From Mucilaginibacter sp. L3T2-6 (lineage in GTDB: Bacteria > Bacteroidota > Bacteroidia > Sphingobacteriales > Sphingobacteriaceae), in NCBI RefSeq assembly GCF_030519355.1, contig NZ_JAUMKC010000004.1, positions 124,001-188,000 on the forward strand: a stretch of DNA of 64,000 nt, given 5' to 3'. The position numbers were made by a program, and so were the translations under genes. Of the stretch, positions 9,244 through 17,214 are shown piece after piece. Each line of letters starts with the position of its first letter. Within the stretch, counting starts at the first letter, position 1. A model generated the notes under the pieces. The model had not been told where the DNA came from. It did not search any database and saw nothing but the letters and a program-made list of their open reading frames with translations.

Positions 9244-9277
9244 TTTGAAATTACGACAAATGGTAATTATATTTGTC
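9244..9277 (+). promoter_or_regulatory. Toxin-antitoxin promoter with overlapping palindromic operator
   Basis: TTTG at 9244-9247 and TATATTTG at 9268-9275 are separated by 20 bp, the classic Bacteroidota promoter layout. An inverted repeat, gacaaat (9255-9261) and atttgtc (9271-9277), straddles the -7 box. An outer pair, tacgac and gtcgta, extends the symmetry to 9288. The expected transcription start is within a few bases of the antitoxin ATG at 9281, so the message would be nearly leaderless. Autorepression by the Xre-type antitoxin at this site is inference from known Xre-RES systems. Confidence 0.7.
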
Positions 9278-9280
9278 ATT

Positions 9281-9781
9281 ATGTCGTATAAGGCAAAAAA
9301 GCAGGAAGGCAAGCCAAATATTCTAAATGAGCCAATGGTAGCTTATGTTACCAGCGGCATAGGTAATCCATTTTATAGCTTGTTGGGCGGTTCGGGTTCC
9401 TATAAATTTAGTAATGAGTTTGATGTTATCAACCTGGCCCGCAAGGGTTTTTCAAAAAGTGCGTTGCTTGCGCTTGGTAAAAAAATATCGCTTACCCTAC
9501 AGGAGCTAGCTCATATCCTACATATCAGTGAACGCACTTTGCAACGTTACGATGATAATGAAATCATAAAAACTGAATACGCTGAAAAAGCTGTAGAGTT
9601 AGCTCGTCTGTATACCCGTGGCGAAGAGGTTTTTGGCTCTATCGAAAAATTTAAGCTCTGGATGAAAACTCCCGGCTTAATTTTTAATGGCGAGGCCCCG
9701 GTTTCCATGCTTGATACCTCCGCCGGCTTCGATATGGTATTTCGTGAGTTGGGCCGCATCGAGCACGGCATTTTCGCTTAA
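9281..9781 (+). CDS. Xre/MbcA/ParS-type antitoxin (DUF2384)
   Basis: Antitoxin of a type II Xre-RES pair; binds DNA and blocks the toxin. A disordered basic start (MSYKAKKQEGKPN) leads to an Xre-like helical domain (about 60-105, with SLTLQELAHILHISERTLQR) and a C-terminal toxin-binding DUF2384 region (about 108-160, RLYTRGEEVFGSIEKFKLWM then GLIFNGEAPVSML). I use the ATG at 9281 (166 aa), since a longer frame starts with TTG inside tyrS and would run through the promoter. The toxin gene begins 7 nt after this stop codon, the usual antitoxin-first order. Confidence 0.88.
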   Translation: MSYKAKKQEGKPNILNEPMVAYVTSGIGNPFYSLLGGSGSYKFSNEFDVINLARKGFSKSALLALGKKISLTLQELAHILHISERTLQRYDDNEIIKTEYAEKAVELARLYTRGEEVFGSIEKFKLWMKTPGLIFNGEAPVSMLDTSAGFDMVFRELGRIEHGIFA

Positions 9782-9787
9782 TCTTTC

Positions 9788-10240
9788 ATGATACTTTACC
9801 GAATTGCACGATGTCAGTATGTTAACGACCTCAGCGGAACCGGCGCCCGTTTATATGGCGGGCGGTGGAGCAGTATAGGTAAGCCGGTAGTATACCTGGC
9901 TTCATCGTCATCACTGGCAGTCCTCGAGGTGCTGGTACACTTGCAGCCCTTGTTAATTCCGGATGGTTATTGCCGGATGGAAATGAAAGTGCCTGACGAT
10001 AAAATTCTATCTGTAAAAACTGATGAACTTCCTGATAATTGGCGGGACATTTCGCCCCCACAAACTTTAACGCGCTTTGGGGACCGCTTTATTAAGGAAG
10101 GGAAATATTTATTGCTGAAGGTACCGTCTTCTATCGTACCGAGTGAGTATAACTACCTGTTAAATCCTGCTCATCCGGAGATGAACAAGGTTAAATTACT
10201 AACCAGGGAACCCTTTGATTTTGATAGCAGGTTGGTTTAG
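9788..10240 (+). CDS. RES-family toxin (NAD-degrading)
   Basis: RES toxins break down NAD+ and stop growth until the antitoxin returns. The 150-residue protein has the expected conserved positions: Arg26 in GGRW, Tyr36 in VVYLA, Glu47 in AVLEVLVHL, and the serine motif PSSIVPSEYNYLLNP (Ser114/115 with Asn122). To my knowledge the Arg-10-Tyr-11-Glu spacing is that of characterised RES proteins. The gene follows the antitoxin by 7 nt and should share its promoter. Domain length is full, with no sign of decay, so the pair is probably functional. Confidence 0.9.
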   Translation: MILYRIARCQYVNDLSGTGARLYGGRWSSIGKPVVYLASSSSLAVLEVLVHLQPLLIPDGYCRMEMKVPDDKILSVKTDELPDNWRDISPPQTLTRFGDRFIKEGKYLLLKVPSSIVPSEYNYLLNPAHPEMNKVKLLTREPFDFDSRLV

Positions 10241-10383
10241 TCATTTTAGTTTAACTCCATTTGGTCAACCCGAGCGTCATGTGGGGCGAATGCCGGCAGA
10301 AAAAATAAAGCAGGGACGGAGCACATGTATGTTTCAATAAGTCTCTGGCAATATTTTGCTCCCAGCAGAGGTGTAACATACCC

Positions 10384-10401
10384 ATAGGTAGAATATACCT
10401 A
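10384..10401. other. Small hairpin between convergent genes
   Basis: A short inverted repeat, taggta-gaata-taccta, lies between the RES toxin gene and the convergent SHOCT gene. It has no T run on either side, so a terminator role is doubtful. The rest of 10241-10402 shows nothing recognisable. Confidence 0.3.
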
Positions 10402-10402
10402 C

Positions 10403-11080
10403 CTACAAATCACTTAATAAATCCAGTTTTTTCTGGTTGTATTCTTCCTGCGAAATAAGACCGTTTTCAAATAACATTCTTAGCTTTTTAAGCTTTTCTG
10501 TCAATTCATCCGGCTTTTGCGCCTCGGGTGCAGAAACCGGCGCAGGTGTTGCAGTAGCAACTACTTCTGGTAGTTGTATAACCTCGGGCTGATGCGGTGG
10601 AGTGACAGGTTGCTGGAACGCTGGCGCAGTATGCTCAAAATGCATAGCCCCCGACTCTGCACGCTTGTCTTCCAAATCGCGCTGACGGCGGGCGTCGCGT
10701 TCAATTTCTTTACGCTCCTGGGCATATTGATAAAGTTTACGGGCCTGTACCTTGGGCAGGTAATCTACACCCATTTCGGCGCCTGCGGTCGTTTTAACGC
10801 TAAATATCGCGCCGATAATCTCTTCCCTGGTGTAAACATCAGCAATATCTTTCCAAACGAAATCAACAAATTTTATAGACAGACCAAGGTTTGCCGGGGT
10901 GAAGAACAGTACACGCTTGTTAGTAAGCGCTATACAATCAGGAAACAAGTTTACGATAGGCTTTTTTTGAACTGCAATGTACAGTATTTCCTCGCCTGTG
11001 CTTAATAGGTCGTTAAGGCGCAGGTATATTTTTTCGACAGCTTTGGGGTCTTGTTCGTCGTTCAAAAACTTTTCTATCAT
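10403..11080 (-). CDS. PH-like and SHOCT domain protein
   Basis: A 225-residue cytoplasmic protein. The N-terminal ~120 residues form a bacterial PH-like domain (YokE/bPH type: EEILYIAVQKKPIVNLFPDC, then IALTNKRVLFFTP). A charged helix (QERKEIERDARRQRDLEDKR) and a Pro/Ala-rich linker follow, then a C-terminal SHOCT motif (about 190-225: LTEKLKKLRMLFENGLISQE, then EYNQKKLDLL). SHOCT segments are oligomerisation tails common in bacterial PH proteins; no enzymatic role is known. It stands alone on its strand with a 59-nt gap to the LuxE-like gene. Confidence 0.8.
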   Translation of the reverse strand: MIEKFLNDEQDPKAVEKIYLRLNDLLSTGEEILYIAVQKKPIVNLFPDCIALTNKRVLFFTPANLGLSIKFVDFVWKDIADVYTREEIIGAIFSVKTTAGAEMGVDYLPKVQARKLYQYAQERKEIERDARRQRDLEDKRAESGAMHFEHTAPAFQQPVTPPHQPEVIQLPEVVATATPAPVSAPEAQKPDELTEKLKKLRMLFENGLISQEEYNQKKLDLLSDL

Positions 11081-11139
11081 AACGATCTAAATTTAGCAGG
11101 TGCAAAAATAACAATATTATGTTAGTAGCAAGTTAAGTT

Positions 11140-12117
11140 TTACGCAATCAGTAAATTGCAGCCTCGTATGTCAGAATTATCAAACCGGCCAAGTACCTCA
11201 AATGAGCCGTCGTCGTAAATTTTTCCTAAATCTTGTGTGGCTATAAATGAGCAGGAATTGATATTAGCGAGATCGATTACATTAATGCCGCCGGTTTTAT
11301 TGTTTTCAAGAATATCAAGCGGGTCATTGGTATCCCGTGTGAGTATCTTCATCCATGGCGGGCAGTAAAAAACACCTTCTCCTTTGGAATAGGCCTGGGA
11401 TAATAATTCCGTCATCCCGTATTCGGAATGAATAGCTTTAACGCCGAAGCCTTCACACAATTGCTGATGCAGTTCTTCCCGGATCATTTCTTTCCGGCGC
11501 CCTTTCATTCCTCCGGTTTCCATCACTATTAGTTCAGGAAATTCTATTTGATACTGCTCCACAAAATCAAGCAATGCAAACGTTACACCAATAAGCAGGG
11601 TAGGTTTTTGAGCATCCTTTTGTTTTTTGAGCTGATTGTACAGTTCCTGGTGATTGTAAAGATAGAAGCCGCTGTCGGGGTTTCCTGATTGTTTGATCAG
11701 GTCATCAGCCATATAAATAAGGGATGATCCTTCGCGCTCTAAATAGGAGGGAAGCAAAGCCAGGACTACATAGCCGGCGACATCGCCATAGAATAATTTA
11801 AATGCATTTCGAAAGCTTTGCGTGTACCAGCTCGCGTCTGTCACCAGGTGCCTGCTGGTTATCATTCCTGTTGTGCCGGAACTACTAAAGATCACTTCGG
11901 TGGCGGCATCATTACTAACCACTTCCTGGGATTTGAAGAATTCAATAGGCAAAAATGGTATTTGATCGATGCGCTGAACTGCTGCTGTGTCAATATTTAA
12001 ACCGGATATAAATTCGCTGTAAACTTTGCAGTTCCGGGCCTGGTAGTTAAAAACTTGCAAAGCGGTCTGGATAAACTTTTGTTCATTACTAATGCCGAAT
12101 ACTTGCGCTTTATTCAT
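11140..12117 (-). CDS. LuxE-like acyl-protein synthetase
   Basis: A 325-residue adenylate-forming enzyme of the LuxE/PaaK family. The phosphate-binding loop IFSSSGTTG is at about 99-107, followed by the VTDASWYTQSFRNAF helix. GVTFALLDFVEQY and METGGMKGRRKEM form the mid-domain, and IHSEYGMTELLSQAY is the A5-type motif. LuxE activates a fatty acid as acyl-AMP for transfer to a reductase. No luxC or luxD neighbours are present, so the role here is probably in activating some other carboxylic acid, for example for polysaccharide or lipid decoration. The ATG at 12117 matches the family's usual start. Confidence 0.8.
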   Translation of the reverse strand: MNKAQVFGISNEQKFIQTALQVFNYQARNCKVYSEFISGLNIDTAAVQRIDQIPFLPIEFFKSQEVVSNDAATEVIFSSSGTTGMITSRHLVTDASWYTQSFRNAFKLFYGDVAGYVVLALLPSYLEREGSSLIYMADDLIKQSGNPDSGFYLYNHQELYNQLKKQKDAQKPTLLIGVTFALLDFVEQYQIEFPELIVMETGGMKGRRKEMIREELHQQLCEGFGVKAIHSEYGMTELLSQAYSKGEGVFYCPPWMKILTRDTNDPLDILENNKTGGINVIDLANINSCSFIATQDLGKIYDDGSFEVLGRFDNSDIRGCNLLIA

Positions 12118-12301
12118 CGCAGCAAAGATACAGATTTGTATGACGCCTGCCTTCGGAGAAAGACCTGCAATTGCACTAAAGGATAAGCTATGATTTTAAA
12201 TAAATGGATGATCATGGCGCCGTATAACGCCTGTTGTTTGTTTTAAAGCATAATATTCATTAGGTTTAATTCATCCAAACCCGTATTAACCGTTAAACAC
12301 A

Positions 12302-14770
12302 ATGAAGTTTAAAACCATTGGCTGCCTGCTGTATTTTTTATTATCCACCTTTACCCTTTCAGCTCAGCAAATCGATATTCCTGTAAAAATTGAACAACAT
12401 ACTTTCAATCCGGCCACCCTGATATGGATGGATAAGCCGGCGGCAAAGTGGAACGATGCCATACCCGTAGGTAACGGTCGGTTAGGAGGAATGATTTTTG
12501 GCGGCGTTAACGAGGAACACATACAGCTTAACGAGGACACGTATTGGACAGGCGGCCCCTACTCTTCGGTTGTTAAAGGTGGCTACAAATATTTAAATGA
12601 AGTACGCGACCTGGTATTTAAAGGCCAATTTATAGAAGCGCAAACGCTTTTTGGGCGAAAATTGATGGGTTACCCGGTTGAACAGCAGAAGTACCAGTCG
12701 CTGGCAGACTTAATGCTCTTTTTTCCTCAGCAGAAAAATATAACCGGTTATAAACGCTGGCTGGATATGGAAACAGGCATAGCCGGAGTGGAATACAGCA
12801 GCAATGGCGTTACTTATCGCCGTGAGATGTTTTCATCCGCGCCCGACCAGGTTATCGCCATCAGGTTGACCGCCAGCAAACCCGGCAGCATTTCATTTAC
12901 GGCCAATTTGCGTGGAGTACGCAACCAGCAGCATTCAGATTATGGAACAGATTATTTCCACATGGATGGACTGGGGACGGATGGTTTGCAGCTCACCGGG
13001 AAATCTGCGGACTATCTGGGTGTTGAAGGAAAACTGAGATATGATGCCCGGCTGAAGGCTTTCCCCGAAGGCGGTACGATAAAAGTTACTGATGCCAATC
13101 TCATGGTAACCAATGCCGATGCCGTTACCTTGTATTTTACCGCCGCTACCAATTTTGTGAATTATAAAGATGTGAGCGCCAATGAGCATGATAGAACAAA
13201 TAACTATTTAAGAGCGGTCGGGTCTAAAGATTATGGTTCGGTAAAAGCTGCCCACATTACCGATTATCAAAAACTGTTTAACCGTGTTAGCCTGAAATTG
13301 CCGGCTACGGCCAACTCATGGCTGCCAACCAGTGAGCGCCTGGAAAACGCCGTAAAATCTCCTGATCCGCAGCTGGCAGCGCTGGCTTATCAATTCGGCA
13401 GGTATGTGTTAATTTCATCTTCCCGGCCAGGAACGCAGGCAGCTAATTTACAGGGTATCTGGAATTATGAACAGAACCCGCCATGGGATTCCAAATACAC
13501 CACCAACATCAATCTGCAAATGAATTACTGGCCGGTGGAGTCGGCAAACCTGGCTGAATGTGCCGGGCCGTTTATCCAACTAATGAAAAACATAACAGAC
13601 CAGGGTGCACAAGTTGCTAAAGAAAATTATAACTGTGGCGGCTGGGTGCTGCATCAAAATACCGATCTCTGGATGGTTGCCGCGCCAATGGACGGCCCAA
13701 CCTGGGGCACTTTCACCACCGGGGGCGCCTGGCTGTGCGACGAGCTTTGGGACCATTACCAATTTACCGGCGATAAAAAATATCTTGAAGAGATCTACCC
13801 CGTTATTAAAGGCTCGGTTGATTTCTTTATGGATTACCTGGCGCCGTACCCAGAGAAAAAATGGCTGGTAACCAACCCATCCTCGTCTCCCGAAAACTTT
13901 ACCGGCAATCCCGGCAACGGACCTTACTTTGATGAAACCACGGGTAGTGTGCTTCCCGGTACTACAATCTGTGCGGGTTCATCTATCGATATGCAGATCA
14001 TCAGTGATCTATTCACCAATTATATGCAAGCCTCGGCTCTGCTTGGCAAGGATGAAAAATATGCTGCCAAAGTTGGTGAAACGAAGGCCAGGCTTCGTCC
14101 GCAATTAATTGGCAAAGATGGCAGCCTGCAGGAATGGACAGAAGACTGGCCTCAACTGGAGAAGGAGCATCGTCATTCATCCCCCATGTATGGGTTATAT
14201 CCCGGCAATGTTTTTTCAGTAAAAAATACACCAAGCTTTATTGAACCCATAAAAATCATGCTGAACAGGCGTGGCGATGGCAGCAGCGGCTGGTCGAGGG
14301 CGTGGAAAACGGCTTTGTGGGCAAGACTGCGCGAAGGCGACCACGCTAACGCTATTCTTAAAGGCTATTTTAAGGAGCAGGCATTTCCACAACTGTTCGC
14401 TAAAGGAGGAAGCGTAATGCAGATTGACGGCACCATGGGAATGACGGCGGCTATCAGCGAAATGCTGGTTCAATCAAATAATGGATTTATTGACCTGCTG
14501 CCTGCGTTGCCACATGACTGGACCGACGGCGAATTTAAAGGCGTTTGCACGGTCGGCGCTTTTGTAGCTGATTTAAAATGGAGCAAAAACAAGCTGGTTT
14601 CTGCTAAGATATTGTCCAAACAGGGTAACGTTTGTAAAGTAACCGCCGGATGCAAATTGATCGTCACCCAGAACGGTAAAAAGATAAAGACAGAATTAAC
14701 GAAAGACGGCTTGGTCCAGTTTGCGACGACGAAAGGGAGTGTTTATGAGTTGGTTACAATTGTCAAATAA
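12302..14770 (+). CDS. Secreted GH95 alpha-L-fucosidase (or galactosidase)
   Basis: Inverting glycosidase that releases terminal alpha-1,2-L-fucose; some GH95 members prefer L-galactose. A Sec signal peptide (about 1-22, ending in SAQQ) precedes the N-terminal beta-sandwich (about 40-280, with AIPVGNGRLGGMIFGG), an alpha/alpha-barrel catalytic domain (about 330-720) and a C-terminal beta domain. By alignment from memory with bifidobacterial AfcA, the catalytic residues are Asn402 and Asn404 in NINLQMNYW, general acid Glu531 in SSSPEN, and Asp709 in QIDGTMGM. The 822-residue length is normal. It is monocistronic and not part of a visible SusC/SusD locus. Confidence 0.92.
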   Translation: MKFKTIGCLLYFLLSTFTLSAQQIDIPVKIEQHTFNPATLIWMDKPAAKWNDAIPVGNGRLGGMIFGGVNEEHIQLNEDTYWTGGPYSSVVKGGYKYLNEVRDLVFKGQFIEAQTLFGRKLMGYPVEQQKYQSLADLMLFFPQQKNITGYKRWLDMETGIAGVEYSSNGVTYRREMFSSAPDQVIAIRLTASKPGSISFTANLRGVRNQQHSDYGTDYFHMDGLGTDGLQLTGKSADYLGVEGKLRYDARLKAFPEGGTIKVTDANLMVTNADAVTLYFTAATNFVNYKDVSANEHDRTNNYLRAVGSKDYGSVKAAHITDYQKLFNRVSLKLPATANSWLPTSERLENAVKSPDPQLAALAYQFGRYVLISSSRPGTQAANLQGIWNYEQNPPWDSKYTTNINLQMNYWPVESANLAECAGPFIQLMKNITDQGAQVAKENYNCGGWVLHQNTDLWMVAAPMDGPTWGTFTTGGAWLCDELWDHYQFTGDKKYLEEIYPVIKGSVDFFMDYLAPYPEKKWLVTNPSSSPENFTGNPGNGPYFDETTGSVLPGTTICAGSSIDMQIISDLFTNYMQASALLGKDEKYAAKVGETKARLRPQLIGKDGSLQEWTEDWPQLEKEHRHSSPMYGLYPGNVFSVKNTPSFIEPIKIMLNRRGDGSSGWSRAWKTALWARLREGDHANAILKGYFKEQAFPQLFAKGGSVMQIDGTMGMTAAISEMLVQSNNGFIDLLPALPHDWTDGEFKGVCTVGAFVADLKWSKNKLVSAKILSKQGNVCKVTAGCKLIVTQNGKKIKTELTKDGLVQFATTKGSVYELVTIVK

Positions 14771-14775
14771 TTATG

Positions 14776-14878
14776 ATTGCGGGCAATGAAGCAACCTCGT
14801 CGCTATACATACTTCCAAATGAATAGTCAGTTATGATGTAAATCGACGAGGTTGCCGCGCTCGTTCCTTACCCGCAAT
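14776..14878. repeat. REP-like palindromic intergenic repeat
   Basis: Nested inverted repeats attgcggg (14776-14783) / cccgcaat (14871-14878) and caacctcgtcg (14792-14802) / cgacgaggttg (14844-14854) make a long hairpin just after the GH95 gene. A half copy of the same family lies at 23484-23515. Sequences of this type (caatgaagcaacctcg and so on) look like dispersed genomic repeats of this bacterial group. It may also serve as a terminator between the two convergent genes. Confidence 0.7.
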
Positions 14879-14938
14879 GTCAAAGTTTTATGTAACGGCT
14901 TTGAATCTGGCAATCTCAAAAATGTACAAGTCTTAGTT

Positions 14939-15952
14939 TTAGTACCGCTCATCCACATTTTTTATAAACTTAGTCACCCCGGCCATAAACACTTTCTGGT
15001 CATCCCACATGGATAGATGACTTCCATTAGGGCAATAAAGGTATTCGCCTTTAGGGAATTGTTTGCTCATCCACTCCATATACTTCGGATCCATGGTATC
15101 ATATTTAGCACCCTCAACAAGTGTTGGAACCTTTATATCTTTAAGTTGCTTACTTACATCCCAGCTAATCAGCCTGCCGCCGGTTTTAAATTCACTTGGC
15201 CCTTGCATCATTACATAAATCTGGTCGTTTACATGCTTAAACGAACGTAATACAGGATCGGGCCATTCAGCAAGACGGCACAAGTGCTGACGGTAATATT
15301 CGTTAAATACCAGGGCCTGGTAAACCGAATCTTTATACAAACCCTTATTTTCATAACTGGTGAGCGAGTCAACCAACGATTTACGCATCTGGCTGCGCAA
15401 TGTGCCGTTATATTTTTCATAAGCAGGCATGCTGGCCATCATATTGCAGATGATCAATCCCTTCAGGTTCTTTTGATATTTTAATGCATACTGCATCGCA
15501 AGGATGCCTCCCCAGGAATTACCGAGCAGGTAAAAATTCGTACTGTCCATATTCAAGGCCTTACGTACTTGTTCTACTTCTTCAACAAAACGCGGCGTAG
15601 TCCACAGGCTGCTGTCGCGCGGCTGATCGCTGTAATAAGAACCAAGCTGATCATATTCAACCATTTCGAAACCCTCTTTTGGAAAAAAGCTTTCAAAGCA
15701 TTCCATGTACTCGTGCGTCATAGCCGGGCCGCCATGAAGCAACAGCACTTTTATGCGGGGGTTATTGCCAAAACGCTTGGTCCATACTTTAAACTTTCCA
15801 ACGGGTGTTTGAATAGAAATCATTTTAATACCAGCAACCTGTACACCGGAATCAACAGGCGCATAGTACTGTGATAAGCTGACCTTATTAGTCCGCGAGC
15901 AGGAAACCAGAACTGCGGACAGAACGGCGAGGGCAAACAAAAGCTTTTTCAT
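14939..15952 (-). CDS. Proline iminopeptidase-type alpha/beta-hydrolase, lipoprotein
   Basis: Serine peptidase of family S33 that removes N-terminal proline, or a related alpha/beta hydrolase. The start MKKLLFALAVLSAVLVSCS gives a lipoprotein signal with lipobox Cys18, so the protein should be anchored in an envelope membrane. The oxyanion motif LLLHGGPAMTHEYME, nucleophile elbow GNSWGG, acidic residue in AKYDTMDPKY and final His in PNGSHLSMWDD complete the triad. I begin at the ATG at 15952 (337 aa); an upstream in-frame ATG would bury the signal peptide. Convergent with the GH95 gene across the palindromic repeat. Confidence 0.85.
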   Translation of the reverse strand: MKKLLFALAVLSAVLVSCSRTNKVSLSQYYAPVDSGVQVAGIKMISIQTPVGKFKVWTKRFGNNPRIKVLLLHGGPAMTHEYMECFESFFPKEGFEMVEYDQLGSYYSDQPRDSSLWTTPRFVEEVEQVRKALNMDSTNFYLLGNSWGGILAMQYALKYQKNLKGLIICNMMASMPAYEKYNGTLRSQMRKSLVDSLTSYENKGLYKDSVYQALVFNEYYRQHLCRLAEWPDPVLRSFKHVNDQIYVMMQGPSEFKTGGRLISWDVSKQLKDIKVPTLVEGAKYDTMDPKYMEWMSKQFPKGEYLYCPNGSHLSMWDDQKVFMAGVTKFIKNVDERY

Positions 15953-16084
15953 TACGGATGAATTGTGAAGTTTAAATATACAGAAATTTTGCCTGCCAAA
16001 TAGCGGCATCTATTTGTAACCCTGAGCAATGTAAAGCTAAGTTGTAACTAATCAGAATTCAGGCATGCTGGTATGTAAACACGC

Positions 16085-16276
16085 TTACATCAATTCCTGA
16101 TCTTTTTTCTCGTGATAAGTTTTATAGGCGAGATAATAAAAGCCGGCCGCCATAATAAAATTTAATATAATGCGGCCATAAGTAACACCAGTATCCGTTG
16201 CGATTAATTGATATATGGCCAGGCCAAAGGCAAGCGTGGCTGCAATAATGTAAAGTATGAGGAATTTAGGGTTCAT
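16085..16276 (-). CDS. Two-TM mini-protein, paralogue A
   Basis: A 63-residue membrane protein (MNPKFLILYI start) with two hydrophobic helices (about 7-27 and 34-51) and a charged tail (HEKKDQELM). It is the most diverged member of a tandem set of three with the genes at 16447 and 16838. Shared features are MNxK at the start, LY at 8-9, a central Arg, and YLAYKTY near the end. No known family comes to mind. Confidence 0.65.
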   Translation of the reverse strand: MNPKFLILYIIAATLAFGLAIYQLIATDTGVTYGRIILNFIMAAGFYYLAYKTYHEKKDQELM

Positions 16277-16354
16277 TAGCCGGTGCTTTACCTGATAAAA
16301 CGGGCCCGAACCTATTATGTTTGAGCCCTGATTATAAAGGTCGGCAAATAAAAA

Positions 16355-16394
16355 CAGCTTTCAAATAACAATTTTGCCTGTTATTTGAAAGCTG
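16355..16394 (-). terminator. Intrinsic terminator of mini-protein B gene
   Basis: A perfect 16-bp stem, cagctttcaaataaca (16355-16370) with tgttatttgaaagctg (16379-16394), has an 8-nt loop. On the minus strand it is followed by tttttattt. Confidence 0.85.
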
Positions 16395-16446
16395 ACCGCG
16401 CCCTTCTTCACATAAGTCTGCACAATCCCTCCCTGGGCTGCAGTTT

Positions 16447-16635
16447 TTATCTTGCCGGCTGGTTTTCCGGCGGACAAGTTCTGTAAGCGAGGTAAAAGAA
16501 AACCATGTCAGGTATGGCAATCAGCAAAACCCGGCCAGGATTAATATCACGATAGCCGATGAACGAATCAAGCGCCAGGTAAGCCAGGCCGGCAAAGGCG
16601 ATCATCAAATACAGCGTAAAATATTTTGCATTCAT
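16447..16635 (-). CDS. Two-TM mini-protein, paralogue B
   Basis: A 62-residue membrane protein beginning MNAKYFTLYLMIAFAGLAYL, with a conserved INPGRVLLIAIPD segment leading into the second helix and YLAYRT before a polar tail. It is clearly homologous to paralogue C (16838): FAGL, D in helix 1, INPxRxLLxAxPD and LAYxT are all shared. It has its own downstream terminator, so the three paralogues are probably transcribed separately. Function unknown. Confidence 0.7.
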   Translation of the reverse strand: MNAKYFTLYLMIAFAGLAYLALDSFIGYRDINPGRVLLIAIPDMVFFYLAYRTCPPENQPAR

Positions 16636-16765
16636 AACAGTAAATATTAAAAGTCGTTTAATATCAATCTTTTACGGCGATGAGAAAAAAAGGTTAGGGG
16701 AAGAAAATGTTCATTATTAACAAGTTATTAACATTCTTACCGTGCCTCTGCTATCAATACAAAAA

Positions 16766-16810
16766 ACGGGCATTAATAAACATATCATTATATATTCATT
16801 AATGTCCCGT
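16766..16810 (-). terminator. Intrinsic terminator of mini-protein C gene
   Basis: acgggcattaat (16766-16777) pairs with attaatgtcccgt (16798-16810) with one bulged base. On the minus strand the stem is followed by ttttttg (16760-16766). Confidence 0.8.
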
Positions 16811-16837
16811 GCTATATATGTTTAAAACGCGGACTAA

Positions 16838-17050
16838 CTAATATGACTTGACCTTACTGGTTTTAACACTTGCTTCCTGCTCAACAGGATAGGTTTTGTA
16901 GGCGAGGAAAAACACGACCAGATCCGGCAAGGCAACTAACAGGGCCCTCAGCGGGTTAATTTCCGGAAGGGTTATTATGGTATCGTAAATAAGGAAAAAA
17001 AGTCCGGCGAAGCCAACCAACAAATAAAGCATGCGATATTTAGGATTCAT
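16838..17050 (-). CDS. Two-TM mini-protein, paralogue C
   Basis: A 70-residue membrane protein, MNPKYRMLYLLVGFAGLFFL at the N-terminus, then an INPLRALLVALPD segment, a second helix with VVFFLAYKTYP, and a Lys/Ser-rich tail (KTSKVKSY). It is the longest of the three tandem paralogues. The pair of helices with a conserved Pro-Asp between them suggests a hairpin in the inner membrane. No catalytic motif is visible; a role in envelope stress or as a partner of a larger complex would be guesswork. Confidence 0.7.
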   Translation of the reverse strand: MNPKYRMLYLLVGFAGLFFLIYDTIITLPEINPLRALLVALPDLVVFFLAYKTYPVEQEASVKTSKVKSY

Positions 17051-17214
17051 GACATTGGTTGATTTGTTTTAAAAAATCATTGCTGTTTTACGTAAGCCGC
17101 TGCGGAAGGTTATTGTTAAACTGATTGGATTCAAAATCGCAGTTATATAATTAATTGACCTTCAGTTCACTATAAATATACGCAACTTACTTTGTAAAGC
17201 AACAGGCAATAGCC

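Noticed and set aside
11140..12117. Bioluminescence (lux) operon
   Set aside because: Only a LuxE-like gene is present; no luxA, luxB, luxC or luxD in the window.
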